This document shows positions 17,413 to 26,800 of a stretch of DNA of 56,632 nt, one piece after another. Every line of letters starts with the position of its first letter. The first letter of the stretch is position 1. The DNA lies in the NCBI GenBank assembly GCA_025062045.1, contig JANXAF010000011.1, positions 1 through 56,632 of the forward strand, read 5' to 3'. Below the pieces are notes generated by a model. It searched no databases. It had not been told where the DNA came from and saw only the letters and a program-made list of their open reading frames with translations. The DNA comes from Thermodesulfobacteriota bacterium (GTDB taxonomy: Bacteria; Desulfobacterota; Syntrophorhabdia; Syntrophorhabdales; JANXAF01). Position numbers and translations under genes: made by a program.

Positions 17413-17661
17413 ATGATTGTGACGGAGAAAGAGAAGAAGATTCTCGCAAAATACATGGAAGAAGCTTTCCGGGGAACATTCATTAGACAGGAGATGCCGG
17501 TATGTTCCTGCGGGAAGATCTTCACCGAAAAAGATATATACGATGCCCCGGGTGTGTATTTCAGAAAGGTTGAAACTCTGGGAAAGGTCGTAACCCTAAT
17601 CGAACCCATCTGTCCTGTCTGTAAGAAAAAGGTTCCAACTACCTTCAACATCCTAAATTAG
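17413..17661 (+). CDS. Small zinc-ribbon-like protein of unknown function
   Basis: The protein has 82 residues, with Cys-Ser-Cys-Gly near residue 31 and Cys-Pro-Val-Cys near residue 69, arranged like a treble-clef or zinc-ribbon metal site. It has no signal peptide or membrane helix. It begins three bases after the diguanylate cyclase stop and ends nine bases before the desulfurase gene, so it belongs to this transcript. I do not recognise the family. A small partner of the desulfurase, such as a sulfur or metal carrier, is only a guess from position. Confidence 0.7.
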   Translation: MIVTEKEKKILAKYMEEAFRGTFIRQEMPVCSCGKIFTEKDIYDAPGVYFRKVETLGKVVTLIEPICPVCKKKVPTTFNILN

Positions 17662-17669
17662 GAGAGCTT

Positions 17670-18854
17670 GTGCATCTCTTTCCTATTTCAACTAATCCCC
17701 CGAGAAATGTGGTATACCTCGATAATGCAGCCACCTCATGGCCGAAACCCCAAACGGTGATTGAGGCCATGGTGTCTTTTATGGAAAGGATAGGCGCAAA
17801 TCCAGGTAGATCCGGCCATAGACTCTCTTTGGAGGCCGCAAGGATCATATTCGAGGCAAGGGAGCTTTTGGCCAATATTTTTGGGGTTTCGGACCCAAAC
17901 CGGATTGTTTTTACGAAGAACGCAACAGAAGCGATAAACATCGTCTTAAAAGGGTTACTTAAACCTGGAGATCATGTGATAACCTCAAGCATGGAGCATA
18001 ATTCTGTTATGAGACCACTTAGGAGTCTGGAAAGAAAGGGAGTTTCGGTCTCTGTTGTTAGGTGTTTTCAGGATGGATCGATAAGGGTCGAAGATATCGA
18101 AAGGGAGATCAAATTTAACACAAAAGCCGTGATCGTGACACACGCATCAAATGTGACAGGAACATTAATGCCGATAAAAGAGATATCAGAAAGGATAAAG
18201 AGAAACGGTTTAATCTTCTGTGTTGATGCGGCCCAAACCGCAGGAAGCCTAACGATAGATGTGGAAAAATTGGGTATCGATGTCCTTTTTTTCACAGGTC
18301 ACAAATCCCTCTTTGGCCCGCAAGGTACAGGAGGTCTCTACATAAGGAAGGGACTGGAGTATGAAATAGAGCCTCAAGAAGAGGGAGGAACGGGAAGCAG
18401 ATCAGAATTCGAAGAGCATCCAGATTTTATGCCTGACCGTTTTGAGGCAGGAACACCAAATACAGTTGGAATCGCTGGACTTTTGGCATCGTTGAAATTT
18501 TTAAAGGATCACGGGATAGAAAAGATAAGGGAAAAGGAGCTAAAACTCACAGATAAGATACTAGCAAAGTTGAGTGCTATTAGAGGCGTAAAGATATACG
18601 GCCCAAAAGACCCAGAAAGGATGATACCTATAATCTCCTTTAGCGTAGAGGGCATCTCTCCTTCCGATATCTCTTTAAGACTGGATGAAGAGTTCAACAT
18701 AATGACAAGACCTGGACTTCATTGCTCGCCATCTGCCCACAAAACTATAGGGACCTTTCCTCAAGGAACCGTAAGACTCTCTTTGGGTCTTTTCACAGAC
18801 GAAGGAGAGATTGATTTTGTGGTAGAGGCCATAAAGAAGATCGTGAAAGGCTAG
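17670..18854 (+). CDS. Class V aminotransferase-fold cysteine desulfurase/selenocysteine lyase-like
   Basis: This PLP enzyme (394 residues, GTG start after AGGAGAG) begins VVYLDNAATSWPKP, as do NifS/CsdB relatives. The PLP lysine is Lys212 in TGHKSLFGPQG, and the catalytic cysteine is Cys352 in GLHCSPSAHKT. Those features and its length match the cysteine desulfurase subfamily that includes the Enterococcus EF2568 type, which has been linked to selenium-dependent molybdenum hydroxylases. It would release sulfur or selenium from cysteine or selenocysteine. No IscU or SufBCD partner is adjacent. It ends convergently, overlapping the protease gene by four bases. Confidence 0.85.
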   Translation: MHLFPISTNPPRNVVYLDNAATSWPKPQTVIEAMVSFMERIGANPGRSGHRLSLEAARIIFEARELLANIFGVSDPNRIVFTKNATEAINIVLKGLLKPGDHVITSSMEHNSVMRPLRSLERKGVSVSVVRCFQDGSIRVEDIEREIKFNTKAVIVTHASNVTGTLMPIKEISERIKRNGLIFCVDAAQTAGSLTIDVEKLGIDVLFFTGHKSLFGPQGTGGLYIRKGLEYEIEPQEEGGTGSRSEFEEHPDFMPDRFEAGTPNTVGIAGLLASLKFLKDHGIEKIREKELKLTDKILAKLSAIRGVKIYGPKDPERMIPIISFSVEGISPSDISLRLDEEFNIMTRPGLHCSPSAHKTIGTFPQGTVRLSLGLFTDEGEIDFVVEAIKKIVKG

Positions 18855-19471
18855 GAGACGATAAGTTCCAAAAGCGCAACAATAAGCGACCTTATCGATT
18901 CCACAATAGGATCGAGTACTCCGAGGAGCAGAAGTGCGATTATTATGTAGAAACCGTATGGTTCCAACTTGATGAGCGTGTATTTTAGATCTCCAGAGAC
19001 AAATCCCATAAGGATCTTTGAGCCATCAAGTGGTGGAATAGGGATGAGGTTAAAAGAGGCAAGAATGATATTGACCCGCGCAAAGTATGAGAGAACCAAA
19101 TAAGGGACGGATCCAAAAGAAAAAGCCAGAACTTTTATGAGAAACAATGAGAAAAAGGCAAGTAGGATGTTTGTGAGTATTCCTGATGCGGAAACAAAGA
19201 TCGTTGCCCATTTCGTGTCTCTAAGGCTATAAAAATTCACAGGAACCGGCTTTGCCCATCCGAATCCAAAAAGAAACAGAGTCAAAGTCCCTATTGGATC
19301 GAGATGTTTTAGCGGATTAAGCGTCAACCTTCCATACCACCTTTGGCTTCTGTCTCCCAGAACGTAGGCTGAATAGGCGTGGGCAACCTCGTGAAAGACG
19401 ATCGCGTAGATAAGTGGGATTGAGAGGCAGAAGAAGGCTAGAGGGTTCTCGAAAAGCAGTTCTATAAGCAC
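18851..19471 (-). CDS. Site-2 protease family zinc metalloprotease (M50)
   Basis: The 206-residue polytopic membrane protein has the zinc-binding HEVAH (His27-Glu28-His31) in its first helix. The third ligand region is IPIPPLDGSKIL, near residue 147. It has no PDZ or CBS domain, so it belongs to the small site-2 protease group rather than RseP. Intramembrane proteolysis is inferred from the family; the substrate is unknown. It stands alone on the minus strand, between the desulfurase and HU genes. Confidence 0.9.
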   Translation of the reverse strand: MLIELLFENPLAFFCLSIPLIYAIVFHEVAHAYSAYVLGDRSQRWYGRLTLNPLKHLDPIGTLTLFLFGFGWAKPVPVNFYSLRDTKWATIFVSASGILTNILLAFFSLFLIKVLAFSFGSVPYLVLSYFARVNIILASFNLIPIPPLDGSKILMGFVSGDLKYTLIKLEPYGFYIIIALLLLGVLDPIVESIRSLIVALLELIVS

Positions 19472-19542
19472 GCGTACTTTTGTACCACAGTACGGTTTTT
19501 CGTATCAAGTCGATTTTTTTAAGAAAAATCAACGAAAAAGAC

Positions 19543-19570
19543 TTGCATATTTTGCAAAATTAGCTATATT
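19543..19570 (+). promoter_or_regulatory. Promoter of the HU gene with overlapping inverted repeat
   Basis: TTGCAT (19543-19548), a 16-base spacer and TATATT (19565-19570). The -35 element is part of a perfect inverted repeat TTGCA-N5-TGCAA (19543-19557), a possible operator. The leader contains a six-bp hairpin (19585-19590 with 19594-19599) just before the AAAGGAGGGGG ribosome-binding site. Confidence 0.6.
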
Positions 19571-19625
19571 AAGTGTTTACAGAGTGTGGCAAAGCCACAA
19601 AAAAAATGGATAAAGGAGGGGGTCT

Positions 19626-19895
19626 ATGACAAAGGCAGAACTCGTAAGCAAAATGGCAGAAAGTGCAGGAATTACAAAAGCCGCTGCGAGTAAAGCCCTG
19701 GATGCATTTGTTGAGGCTGTAAAGTCGGCTTTAAAGAAGGAGGAAAAGGTTACTCTTGTCGGGTTTGGGACATTTAGCGTGGTAAAGAGGAAGGCAAGGA
19801 AGGGTAGAAACCCAAGAACCGGTAAGGAGATCAAAATACCTGCGCGGACTGTTCCTAAGTTCACAGCAGGAAAAGCTCTAAGAGAGGCTGTTTAG
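19626..19895 (+). CDS. hup: HU-family DNA-binding protein
   Basis: The protein has 89 residues, starts [12 protein letters not shown], and contains the dimer core [12 protein letters not shown]. The beta-arm has the [13 protein letters not shown] sequence that inserts into the DNA minor groove. It is the typical nucleoid histone-like HU, not IHF, although the two are not always separable. It is monocistronic, with a strong Shine-Dalgarno sequence and its own promoter and terminator, as expected for an abundant protein. Confidence 0.96.
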   Translation: MTKAELVSKMAESAGITKAAASKALDAFVEAVKSALKKEEKVTLVGFGTFSVVKRKARKGRNPRTGKEIKIPARTVPKFTAGKALREAV

Positions 19896-20809
19896 ATGGT
19901 ATCGGCCCCCCTTCGGGGGGCTTTGAGTTTCTCTACTAGTTGCCTTGCCAACTCGTCAGCGGATTCCCATGATCCTTTTTCTTTGATTTTCCCAAAAGTA
20001 CTTCCATCCTGAGAACCAAAAAAAACGTAAAGGGTAAAAAAATCACCTTCCGATTCCACGTTAACTCCCAAAGGAACGTGACAACCTCCTCCTATGAGTT
20101 TCTGGATCTTTCTTTCAAGCTCAACTTCCTTCCACGTCTTTTCGTGGTTAATTCTACTTACAATGTCGAAAAACTCGGAATCTTCTCTCACTTCTATGCC
20201 GATTGCCCCTTGGCCAGCACACGGCACAAGAAGATCTTGGGGAATGATGGATTTGGCGTATCTTTCGAGTCCCAACCTTTTAAGTCCACAGTAGGCGAGG
20301 ATAATTCCGTGTAAATTTTCGGTAGCTATTTTTTTTATCCTGGTTTCAACGTTACCCCTGATCGGTACAAATTGAACCTTGCCCAGAAGTCCAAGAAGTT
20401 GTACGGTTCGTCTTACACTGCTTGTGCCTATCTTCGAGTCTTCAGGAAGCTCAAAAAGGGTCTCGTAATTAAAGGAAACAAAGGCATCACGGGGATCATC
20501 CCTCTCTAAAACGGCTGCGATCTTTAAGCCATCTTTTAACTCTGTTGGAACGTCTTTCATACTATGTACAGCTATGTCTATTTCTTTGGCGATAAGAGCC
20601 TCTTCTATCTCCTTTATGAAGAAACCCTTTCCTTTTATTTCGTGCAATGGTTTGTCCCAGATAGTATCCCCTGTAGTCTTTATAACTTTTACCCTAACTT
20701 CTATGTCAGGATTTAGAGACTTTAGGGCTTCTATGGCGATTTCTGTCTGCTTTAAGGCAAGCCTACTCCCTCTCGTTCCTACAATAAGCCTCTTCTTCAT
20801 TTTTTTCAA
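19892..20809 (-). CDS. hemC: Hydroxymethylbilane synthase (porphobilinogen deaminase)
   Basis: HemC joins four porphobilinogens into hydroxymethylbilane. The N-terminal motif [22 protein letters not shown] and the dipyrromethane cofactor-binding Cys243 in GGGCHVPLG are all present. The length of 305 residues is typical. Its start overlaps the end of hemA by 46 bases; a second ATG at 20800 is possible. The C-terminal tail (APRRGADTI) is encoded by the hup terminator hairpin. It is the last gene of the acyP-cysG-ccsA-hemA-hemC operon. Confidence 0.97.
   Translation of the reverse strand: MKKMKKRLIVGTRGSRLALKQTEIAIEALKSLNPDIEVRVKVIKTTGDTIWDKPLHEIKGKGFFIKEIEEALIAKEIDIAVHSMKDVPTELKDGLKIAAVLERDDPRDAFVSFNYETLFELPEDSKIGTSSVRRTVQLLGLLGKVQFVPIRGNVETRIKKIATENLHGIILAYCGLKRLGLERYAKSIIPQDLLVPCAGQGAIGIEVREDSEFFDIVSRINHEKTWKEVELERKIQKLIGGGCHVPLGVNVESEGDFFTLYVFFGSQDGSTFGKIKEKGSWESADELARQLVEKLKAPRRGADTI
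19905..19924 (+). terminator. Terminator of hup, embedded in the 3' end of hemC
   Basis: A seven-bp GC stem, GCCCCCC/GGGGGGC, with a TTC loop and a short CTTT tail. It lies inside the last codons of the convergent hemC gene. Confidence 0.6.
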
Positions 20810-22049
20810 ACCTAAAAAGCTTTTTTACCCTTTCTATCGTCTCAAAGTCCGGATTCCTCTTTACTAGCTCTATATAGGGATGCAAAAGCTTTTTTACTAT
20901 GGACCGAGTAAGATAATCTAGAGTTTCGTAAAGAGCTTCGTTAGGGCTCTCAATTTTTTTTAGGGCCTTTTTAACCTCGTTCTTCCTCATAGTTTCTGCG
21001 TAATTTATCATATGGATTATTAAAGGCTTAGTATCGAAGTGGTCCAAAATGAGGGGAAGTTTTTTTGTTTCCTCCTCGATTATCTCTTTAGCCCTTTGAG
21101 CCTCATTCATCCTGTCCTTTAAATGTTTTTCCGAAAGTTCTTTAAGATCGTCTATGTTAAAAAGGTATACATTCTCGATATCATTCACATCCGGGTCAAC
21201 ATCCCTAGGCAGAGCTATGTCGATTATGAAGAGGGGCTTAAATTTCCTAATTCTCATAGCCTTAAGGACAGTCTCCTTTTTTAGGATAAACTCCTGGCTT
21301 CCGGTAGATGTGAGGATAAGATCAACCTCCGTAAGTAATCTTTCCATTTCGGAAAAAGGCAAAGCTTCTCCCACTATCTCTTCTGCGAGCTTTTTCGCAT
21401 TTGAAAATGTCCTGTTAACGATGTAGACCTTTGCGATCCCTTCTTTTTTGAAATGCTTTAGCGCTATCTTTGTCATCTCTCCAGCGCCTATCGTCAGTAT
21501 CTTTTTTTCCTTCAGATTTCCGAATATCTTTTTTGCCATCTCGCATGCCATGGAACTTACAGAAAGGGGATTATAACCGATCTTTGTTTCTGTTCTTACT
21601 CTTTTTGCCACACTAAATACCCGATGGAAGATTTTATTGGAGAAAAAACCAGTCGAATTGTTAAAAGTGGCAATCCTATAAGCTTCCTTGACCTGACCTA
21701 GAATCTGGGGTTCCCCTATTACCATGGAATCGAGTCCGCATGCGACAAATAAAAGATGCCTATACGCGTCTTCCCCATAAAGACGATACGTATGGTCGTT
21801 GAGAATCGATTCATCCACTTTTAAAAACTCCCTTAAAGAGTCTTTCACGAGGGCAAGCTCAACTTCCGGTTCTTCCGAAAAAAGGTAGACCTCCGTTCTG
21901 TTACAAGTTGAAAGAAAAACGACTTCCCTAATTCCCCTTCTTTTCAATTCGCTTGTAAGATCGCTTATTTTTTCTTCGTTAAGGTAAAACTTCTCCCTTA
22001 TCTCTAGGGGTGCCGTTTTATGGTTGAGACCCAAAACTACTATCTGCAT
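20763..22049 (-). CDS. hemA: Glutamyl-tRNA reductase
   Basis: HemA reduces Glu-tRNA to glutamate-1-semialdehyde, the first step of the C5 tetrapyrrole route. It starts VLGLNHKTAPLEIREK and carries the nucleophile Cys49 in LSTCNRTEVY. An NADPH-binding GAGEMTKIAL segment and the C-terminal dimerisation helices follow. The length of 428 residues is normal. The start overlaps the ccsA stop by one base. Confidence 0.97.
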   Translation of the reverse strand: MQIVVLGLNHKTAPLEIREKFYLNEEKISDLTSELKRRGIREVVFLSTCNRTEVYLFSEEPEVELALVKDSLREFLKVDESILNDHTYRLYGEDAYRHLLFVACGLDSMVIGEPQILGQVKEAYRIATFNNSTGFFSNKIFHRVFSVAKRVRTETKIGYNPLSVSSMACEMAKKIFGNLKEKKILTIGAGEMTKIALKHFKKEGIAKVYIVNRTFSNAKKLAEEIVGEALPFSEMERLLTEVDLILTSTGSQEFILKKETVLKAMRIRKFKPLFIIDIALPRDVDPDVNDIENVYLFNIDDLKELSEKHLKDRMNEAQRAKEIIEEETKKLPLILDHFDTKPLIIHMINYAETMRKNEVKKALKKIESPNEALYETLDYLTRSIVKKLLHPYIELVKRNPDFETIERVKKLFRFEKNEEEAYCRNERE

Positions 22050-22864
22050 CAGAGGTACGAGTGCCTCCCTCCCATTAAGTAGTTAACCCCTAAAAAAGTT
22101 ATGAGTATGCAGAGAAAGCCCAAGATCATAACGTAGGCAGTCTTTCTTCCCATCCAGCCCACTAGAAGCCTCCTGTGGATTAAAATTGCGTAAATAAGCC
22201 ACGTAATAAGGGACCAGACCTCCTTTGGGTCCCAGCTCCAGTAGGAACCCCAGGCTAAACTAGCCCAAAGAGAACCCGTAATTATTCCGGTTGTTAGGAA
22301 AGGAAAACCTATCGATATGCACCTCACATTTATCCGATCAAGAAGTTCAAGGGAGGGTAGTTTTTTTATAAAGGGGGGAAGCCTTTTCTTTTTTATGTAG
22401 CTTTCAGTTATGAGGTAGAGAACAGAGACCATAAAGCTTGTGAAAAATACCGCGTGTCCAATAAATGAGAATATCGTGTGGATCGGTAGATAGTGACTTC
22501 TAAGGATGGGAGGGAGGGGTTTTATCTCGTGGGGAAGGAAGGTGGATATAATGAGGATTATAGAGATTGCGGGAAGAATAAAAGAACCAAGAACTTTCGC
22601 ACTATAAGCATCCCTCAAAAAGATGAAGAAAGACCCAACTAAAAAGGCTAAAAAGGATAATGACTCATAAAGGTTAGTTATTGGAGTATAACCTGCTTCG
22701 ATGTATCTCACAATGAGACTTAAAAAATGGACCGAAACCCCTCCCAAAAGGAAAAAGAACCCTTTTTTTTCTAGTGCCTCCCTTCCTAAAGCGAAGTATA
22801 AAAGGTAAAAAAATGTGGAGATGAGGTAAAAGACGAGAGAAGCGTAAAAAATGTAGATATTCAT
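22049..22864 (-). CDS. ccsA: Cytochrome c biogenesis protein CcsA/ResC (HemX-like)
   Basis: This 271-residue protein has about eight membrane helices. It carries the tryptophan-rich heme-handling motif WGSYWSWDPKEVWSL (near 206-220), flanked by conserved histidines. That motif defines the CcsA half of the system II heme lyase that attaches heme to periplasmic cytochromes c. The partner ResB/Ccs1 is not in this window. HemX-type proteins next to hemA are close relatives, and the two labels overlap. It is translationally coupled to the siroheme gene (ATGA) and to hemA. Confidence 0.88.
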   Translation of the reverse strand: MNIYIFYASLVFYLISTFFYLLYFALGREALEKKGFFFLLGGVSVHFLSLIVRYIEAGYTPITNLYESLSFLAFLVGSFFIFLRDAYSAKVLGSFILPAISIILIISTFLPHEIKPLPPILRSHYLPIHTIFSFIGHAVFFTSFMVSVLYLITESYIKKKRLPPFIKKLPSLELLDRINVRCISIGFPFLTTGIITGSLWASLAWGSYWSWDPKEVWSLITWLIYAILIHRRLLVGWMGRKTAYVMILGFLCILITFLGVNYLMGGRHSYL

Positions 22865-23505
22865 TCCTTATCCAACCCTGCTATTAACTCTTTTATCTTT
22901 TTCGTGCTCATATTTGCCAGTTCCTCGACAGTAAAGCCAGAAATCTTTTCGAATAGAAGCTTCCGCTTTTCTTCCTCCTTTACTTTACTTATGAGTTCTG
23001 CCCTCAATTTTCCTATCTTTGATAGGTATTTAACGTAATCTTTCGTTAAAAATTTTCCGATCTCTCGTTTTAGCCTTTTGGAGAGATGAGGAAGTTTACC
23101 CTGCGTAGATATAGCAATTACGATCGAGCCCCTCTTTACTATGGAAGGCATAATAAAATCGCAAAGGGATGGGTCATCAACTGAACTTACAAGAAGACCT
23201 CTTTCTTTCGCATCAAAGACCACCTTTTTATTAATTTCATTATCATTAGTTGCGGAAATCACAAAATCAACACCGTCCAAATCCTGAGGATCGTATTTTT
23301 TCTCTATAACCTCTATAAGTCCTTTGTTACCAAGTAGTCTGAGCCCTTTTCTTAGGTTGGGACTAACGACTTTTATTTTAGCTTTAAAACGTAATAGCAT
23401 GCGTATCTTTCTTTCAGCAACTTTTCCTCCACCGACAATAAGAAATCTTTTACGTGAAAGGTCAAGAAAAAGAGGGAAGTACTTGAGCTCAGTATCTGAT
23501 CTCAA
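22861..23505 (-). CDS. Precorrin-2 dehydrogenase / sirohydrochlorin ferrochelatase (CysG N-domain, Met8-like)
   Basis: This 214-residue protein is an NAD-dependent precorrin-2 dehydrogenase: the Rossmann loop VGGGKVAERKIRML lies near residues 19-32, ISATND follows, and DDPSLCDFIMPSI is a family hallmark. No uroporphyrinogen methyltransferase domain is attached. It supplies sirohydrochlorin or siroheme, which many anaerobes also use as the route to heme. The likely start is a TTG at 23505, inside the end of acyP. Confidence 0.9.
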   Translation of the reverse strand: MRSDTELKYFPLFLDLSRKRFLIVGGGKVAERKIRMLLRFKAKIKVVSPNLRKGLRLLGNKGLIEVIEKKYDPQDLDGVDFVISATNDNEINKKVVFDAKERGLLVSSVDDPSLCDFIMPSIVKRGSIVIAISTQGKLPHLSKRLKREIGKFLTKDYVKYLSKIGKLRAELISKVKEEEKRKLLFEKISGFTVEELANMSTKKIKELIAGLDKE

Positions 23506-23764
23506 AAGTGTTAAATTCTCCCTTGTACTCTTCCTTTTTTACCTCCACACTGTCAACAGATGCACCTGGCGGCCCTATCCAGCACCATTTTACGAGTTCA
23601 TCTATGTCTTTGCTTTCTCCCTCGCATACGATCTCTACACTTCCGTCCCTTAAGTTTCTAACCCATCCTGTTATTTTGAGCTTTTGTGCCATCTTCATCG
23701 TGTTGTGCCTGAAAAAGACCCCTTGGACTATCCCTTTTACAATGATGTGGGCCCTCTCTTTCAT
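23489..23764 (-). CDS. acyP: Acylphosphatase
   Basis: The 91-residue enzyme hydrolyses acyl phosphates. The catalytic Arg19 lies in VQGVFFRHNT and Asn37 in GWVRNLRDGSVE. It starts the leftward tetrapyrrole operon and overlaps the siroheme gene by 17 bases. Its link to tetrapyrroles is not obvious; co-transcription may be incidental. Confidence 0.94.
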   Translation of the reverse strand: MKERAHIIVKGIVQGVFFRHNTMKMAQKLKITGWVRNLRDGSVEIVCEGESKDIDELVKWCWIGPPGASVDSVEVKKEEYKGEFNTFEIRY

Positions 23765-23778
23765 TTGTTCTCGTCCAA

Positions 23779-23807
23779 TTGATTTAAGAAGGGCGTTTCA
23801 TTATAAA
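23779..23807 (+). promoter_or_regulatory. Promoter of the activase gene
   Basis: TTGATT (23779-23784), 17 bases, TATAAA (23802-23807). A seven-bp A/T-rich hairpin (23817-23823 with 23833-23839) follows in the leader, just before the GGGAGGAGAG ribosome-binding site. Confidence 0.6.
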
Positions 23808-23850
23808 TAACATAAAGGTTTTTCCAAAATCAAAAAACCGGGAGGAGAGC

Positions 23851-26800
23851 ATGTACTTGGGTCTCGATATCGGTTCCATAAGCGTAAATGTGGTTGTGAT
23901 GGACGACAAAAACGATATCGTATTCGAAAGGTACATTAGACATAAAGGAAGACCTTTGGAAGTCGCAAAAGAAGTAGTAAAACAAGCTATGAAAGATTAC
24001 GATATAGACTTTATCTCCACAACGGGCACAGGCGCAAAGATCTTTGCCCAAAAGATAGGAGCCACATTCGTAAACGAAATTGTGGCTCTTTCCAAGTCTT
24101 TTAGCCGTCTATACCCACACATAAAGACGGTTATAGACATAGGCGGGGAGGATTCAAAACTGATAATTTTTGAAAGCGTAGATGGAAAGTTAAAGATAAA
24201 AGACTTTTCAATGAACACTTTATGTGCCGCCGGGACCGGTTCATTTTTAGACCAGCAGGCATCGAGACTTAAGCTTACGATAGAAGAGTTCGGAGATATA
24301 GCCCTAAAGTCGAAAAATCCTCCGAGGATAGCAGGAAGGTGTACAGTTTTTGCTAAAACTGACATGATCCACCTTCAACAGATCGCAACACCCGACTACG
24401 AGATCGTGGCCGGTCTTTGTTACGCATTGGCACGCAATTTCAAAGGTAACATAGCCAAAGGAAAGGACGTTGAAAAGCCTGTTGCGTTTGTTGGTGGAGT
24501 TGCGGCAAACAAGGGGATGATAAAAGCTATAAAGGACGTATTTTCACTTGAAGACGGAGATCTAATAATCCCTCAACACTTCACATCTATGGGTGCCATA
24601 GGAGCGGTTTTTGCGGTACTCGAAAATCTGTCCTTGAGGCAAGATTTTAAGGGTTTCGATGAGCTAGATGAGTATCTTAGATTGGAAATGGAAGGTGAGA
24701 CCCAGGAAAGACTTTCAATATCTCAAGAGAATCTCAATGTCTCGTATGAGATAAAGCCAATTACGGAAAAGACAGAAGCTTACCTCGGTGTTGATGTGGG
24801 CTCAATAAGTACAAATCTTGTCGTAATAGACAAAGATAAAAACGTTCTAGCGAAAAGGTACCTTATGACTGAAGGAAGGCCCCTTGAGGCCGTAAAGAGG
24901 GGATTAAAAGAGATAGGCGAGGAGATAGGAGACAAGGTGATAATAGTTGGAGCTGGTACGACAGGTTCAGGAAGGTACCTTACCGCAGATTTTATCGGAG
25001 CGGACATAGTGAGAAACGAAATAACAGCACAAGCGGAGGCAGCGATAAACATAGACCCCGAGGTCGATACGATATTCGAGATTGGTGGTCAGGATTCAAA
25101 GTACATAAGCATAGACAGAGGGGTAATCGTAGACTTTGAAATGAATAAGGCCTGTGCTGCCGGAACAGGATCCTTCCTTGAAGAACAGGCAGAAAGGCTT
25201 GGCATATCGATAAAAGAGGAGTTTGGGAAACTAGCCTTAGAATCGAAAAATCCGGTAAAAATGGGTGAACGGTGCACGGTCTTTATTGAGTCCGATCTTG
25301 TCCATCATCAGCAGAAAGGAGCAAAAACGGAAGACCTAGTAAGCGGTCTTTCGTACTCAATAGTAAAGAACTACATAAACAAGGTCGTTGGGGATAGAAA
25401 AATAGGAAATAGGATATTCTTTCAGGGAGGGACAGCCTTTAACAAAGGGGTTGTGGCTGCCTTTGAGACTGTGCTTAAAAGGCCCATAAGGGTTCCCCCT
25501 CACCATGACGTGACAGGAGCAATAGGAGTTGCAATCCTTGCCATGAAAGAGCGTACATGGGAAAAGAGTTCATTTAAAGGGTTCGATTTGAGCAAAAGGA
25601 ACTACGAGATCGAGACCTTCGAGTGTAAAGGATGTGAAAATCTCTGTGAGATAAGGAAGGTCAAGGTGGAGGGAGAATCACCTCTCTATTACGGAAGTAG
25701 GTGTGAGAAGTACGATGTTGTAAGAAGGACAAAAAAAGTGGAGATGAAGGACTACTTTAAGATCAGGGAGGAGCTACTCATAAAAACTTATGACAGAGAA
25801 AGTAGTGGAGAGCCTATCGGTGTTCCTTTGATTCTCTACTCTCACGAGTTCTTTCCTTTCTGGAAGGCTTTTCTCTCAGAGCTTGGGTTTTCGGTTGTTC
25901 CATCAGATCCGACAAACAAAAGGATAATAAGAGAAGGCGTGGAAAACGTGATCGTCGAGAGTTGTTTTCCGGTTAAACTTGCGCATGGACATGTCCTAAA
26001 CCTCATAGAAAAAGGTGTAAAGACCATATTTTTGCCCAGTGTGATAAATATCAAGAGTCCTTCAAGAATAGTATCGAATACTTTTGTATGTCCGTACGCA
26101 CAGTCCTTCCCTTACACTGTGAAAGGTTCCATCGATTTTGATGAAAAAGGGGTAAAGGTTCTAACTCCAGTTGTGTATTTCGGCCAGGGTGAGGATTTGA
26201 CCCTTAAAAACCTCATCGATTTTGGAAAGAAGATAAAAAGATCAAAGAAAGATGTGAAGAGAGCATACGAAGTGGCAAAAAAAGTTCAGGATGAGTTTTA
26301 TAAAAGATGCCTCAAGCTCGGTATGGAGTATCTCGAAATGCTAGGCGATGAAAAGATGGGAATGGTAATAATTGGAAGGCCGTACAATAGCTTCGATCCG
26401 GGAGCTAACCTGAATATCCATAGGAAGCTTATGGATCTTGGAGTTTTTCCGGTCCCGTATGATATGCTACCTATCCTTGAAGGTGCTGAAGATGATGAGG
26501 ATCTCAAAGACATGTACTGGGGATACGGACAGAAGATCTTGAGGGCAGCAAAGTTTGTAAAAGAAAGGCAGAACCTTTACCCCATCTACATAACGAACTT
26601 CGGATGTGGCCCTGACTCATTCATCACCCATTTCTTCAAAAGGATCGTAGGTTCAAAGCCTTTTTTACAGCTGGAGATAGACGAACACAGCGCAGATGCG
26701 GGTATTATTACGAGACTGGAAGCTTTTTTGGATAGTATAAGGCACGCAAAGAGAAAAGAGAGTCAAACTGTGAAAAAGATTAGAGTATTTACGACCAATG

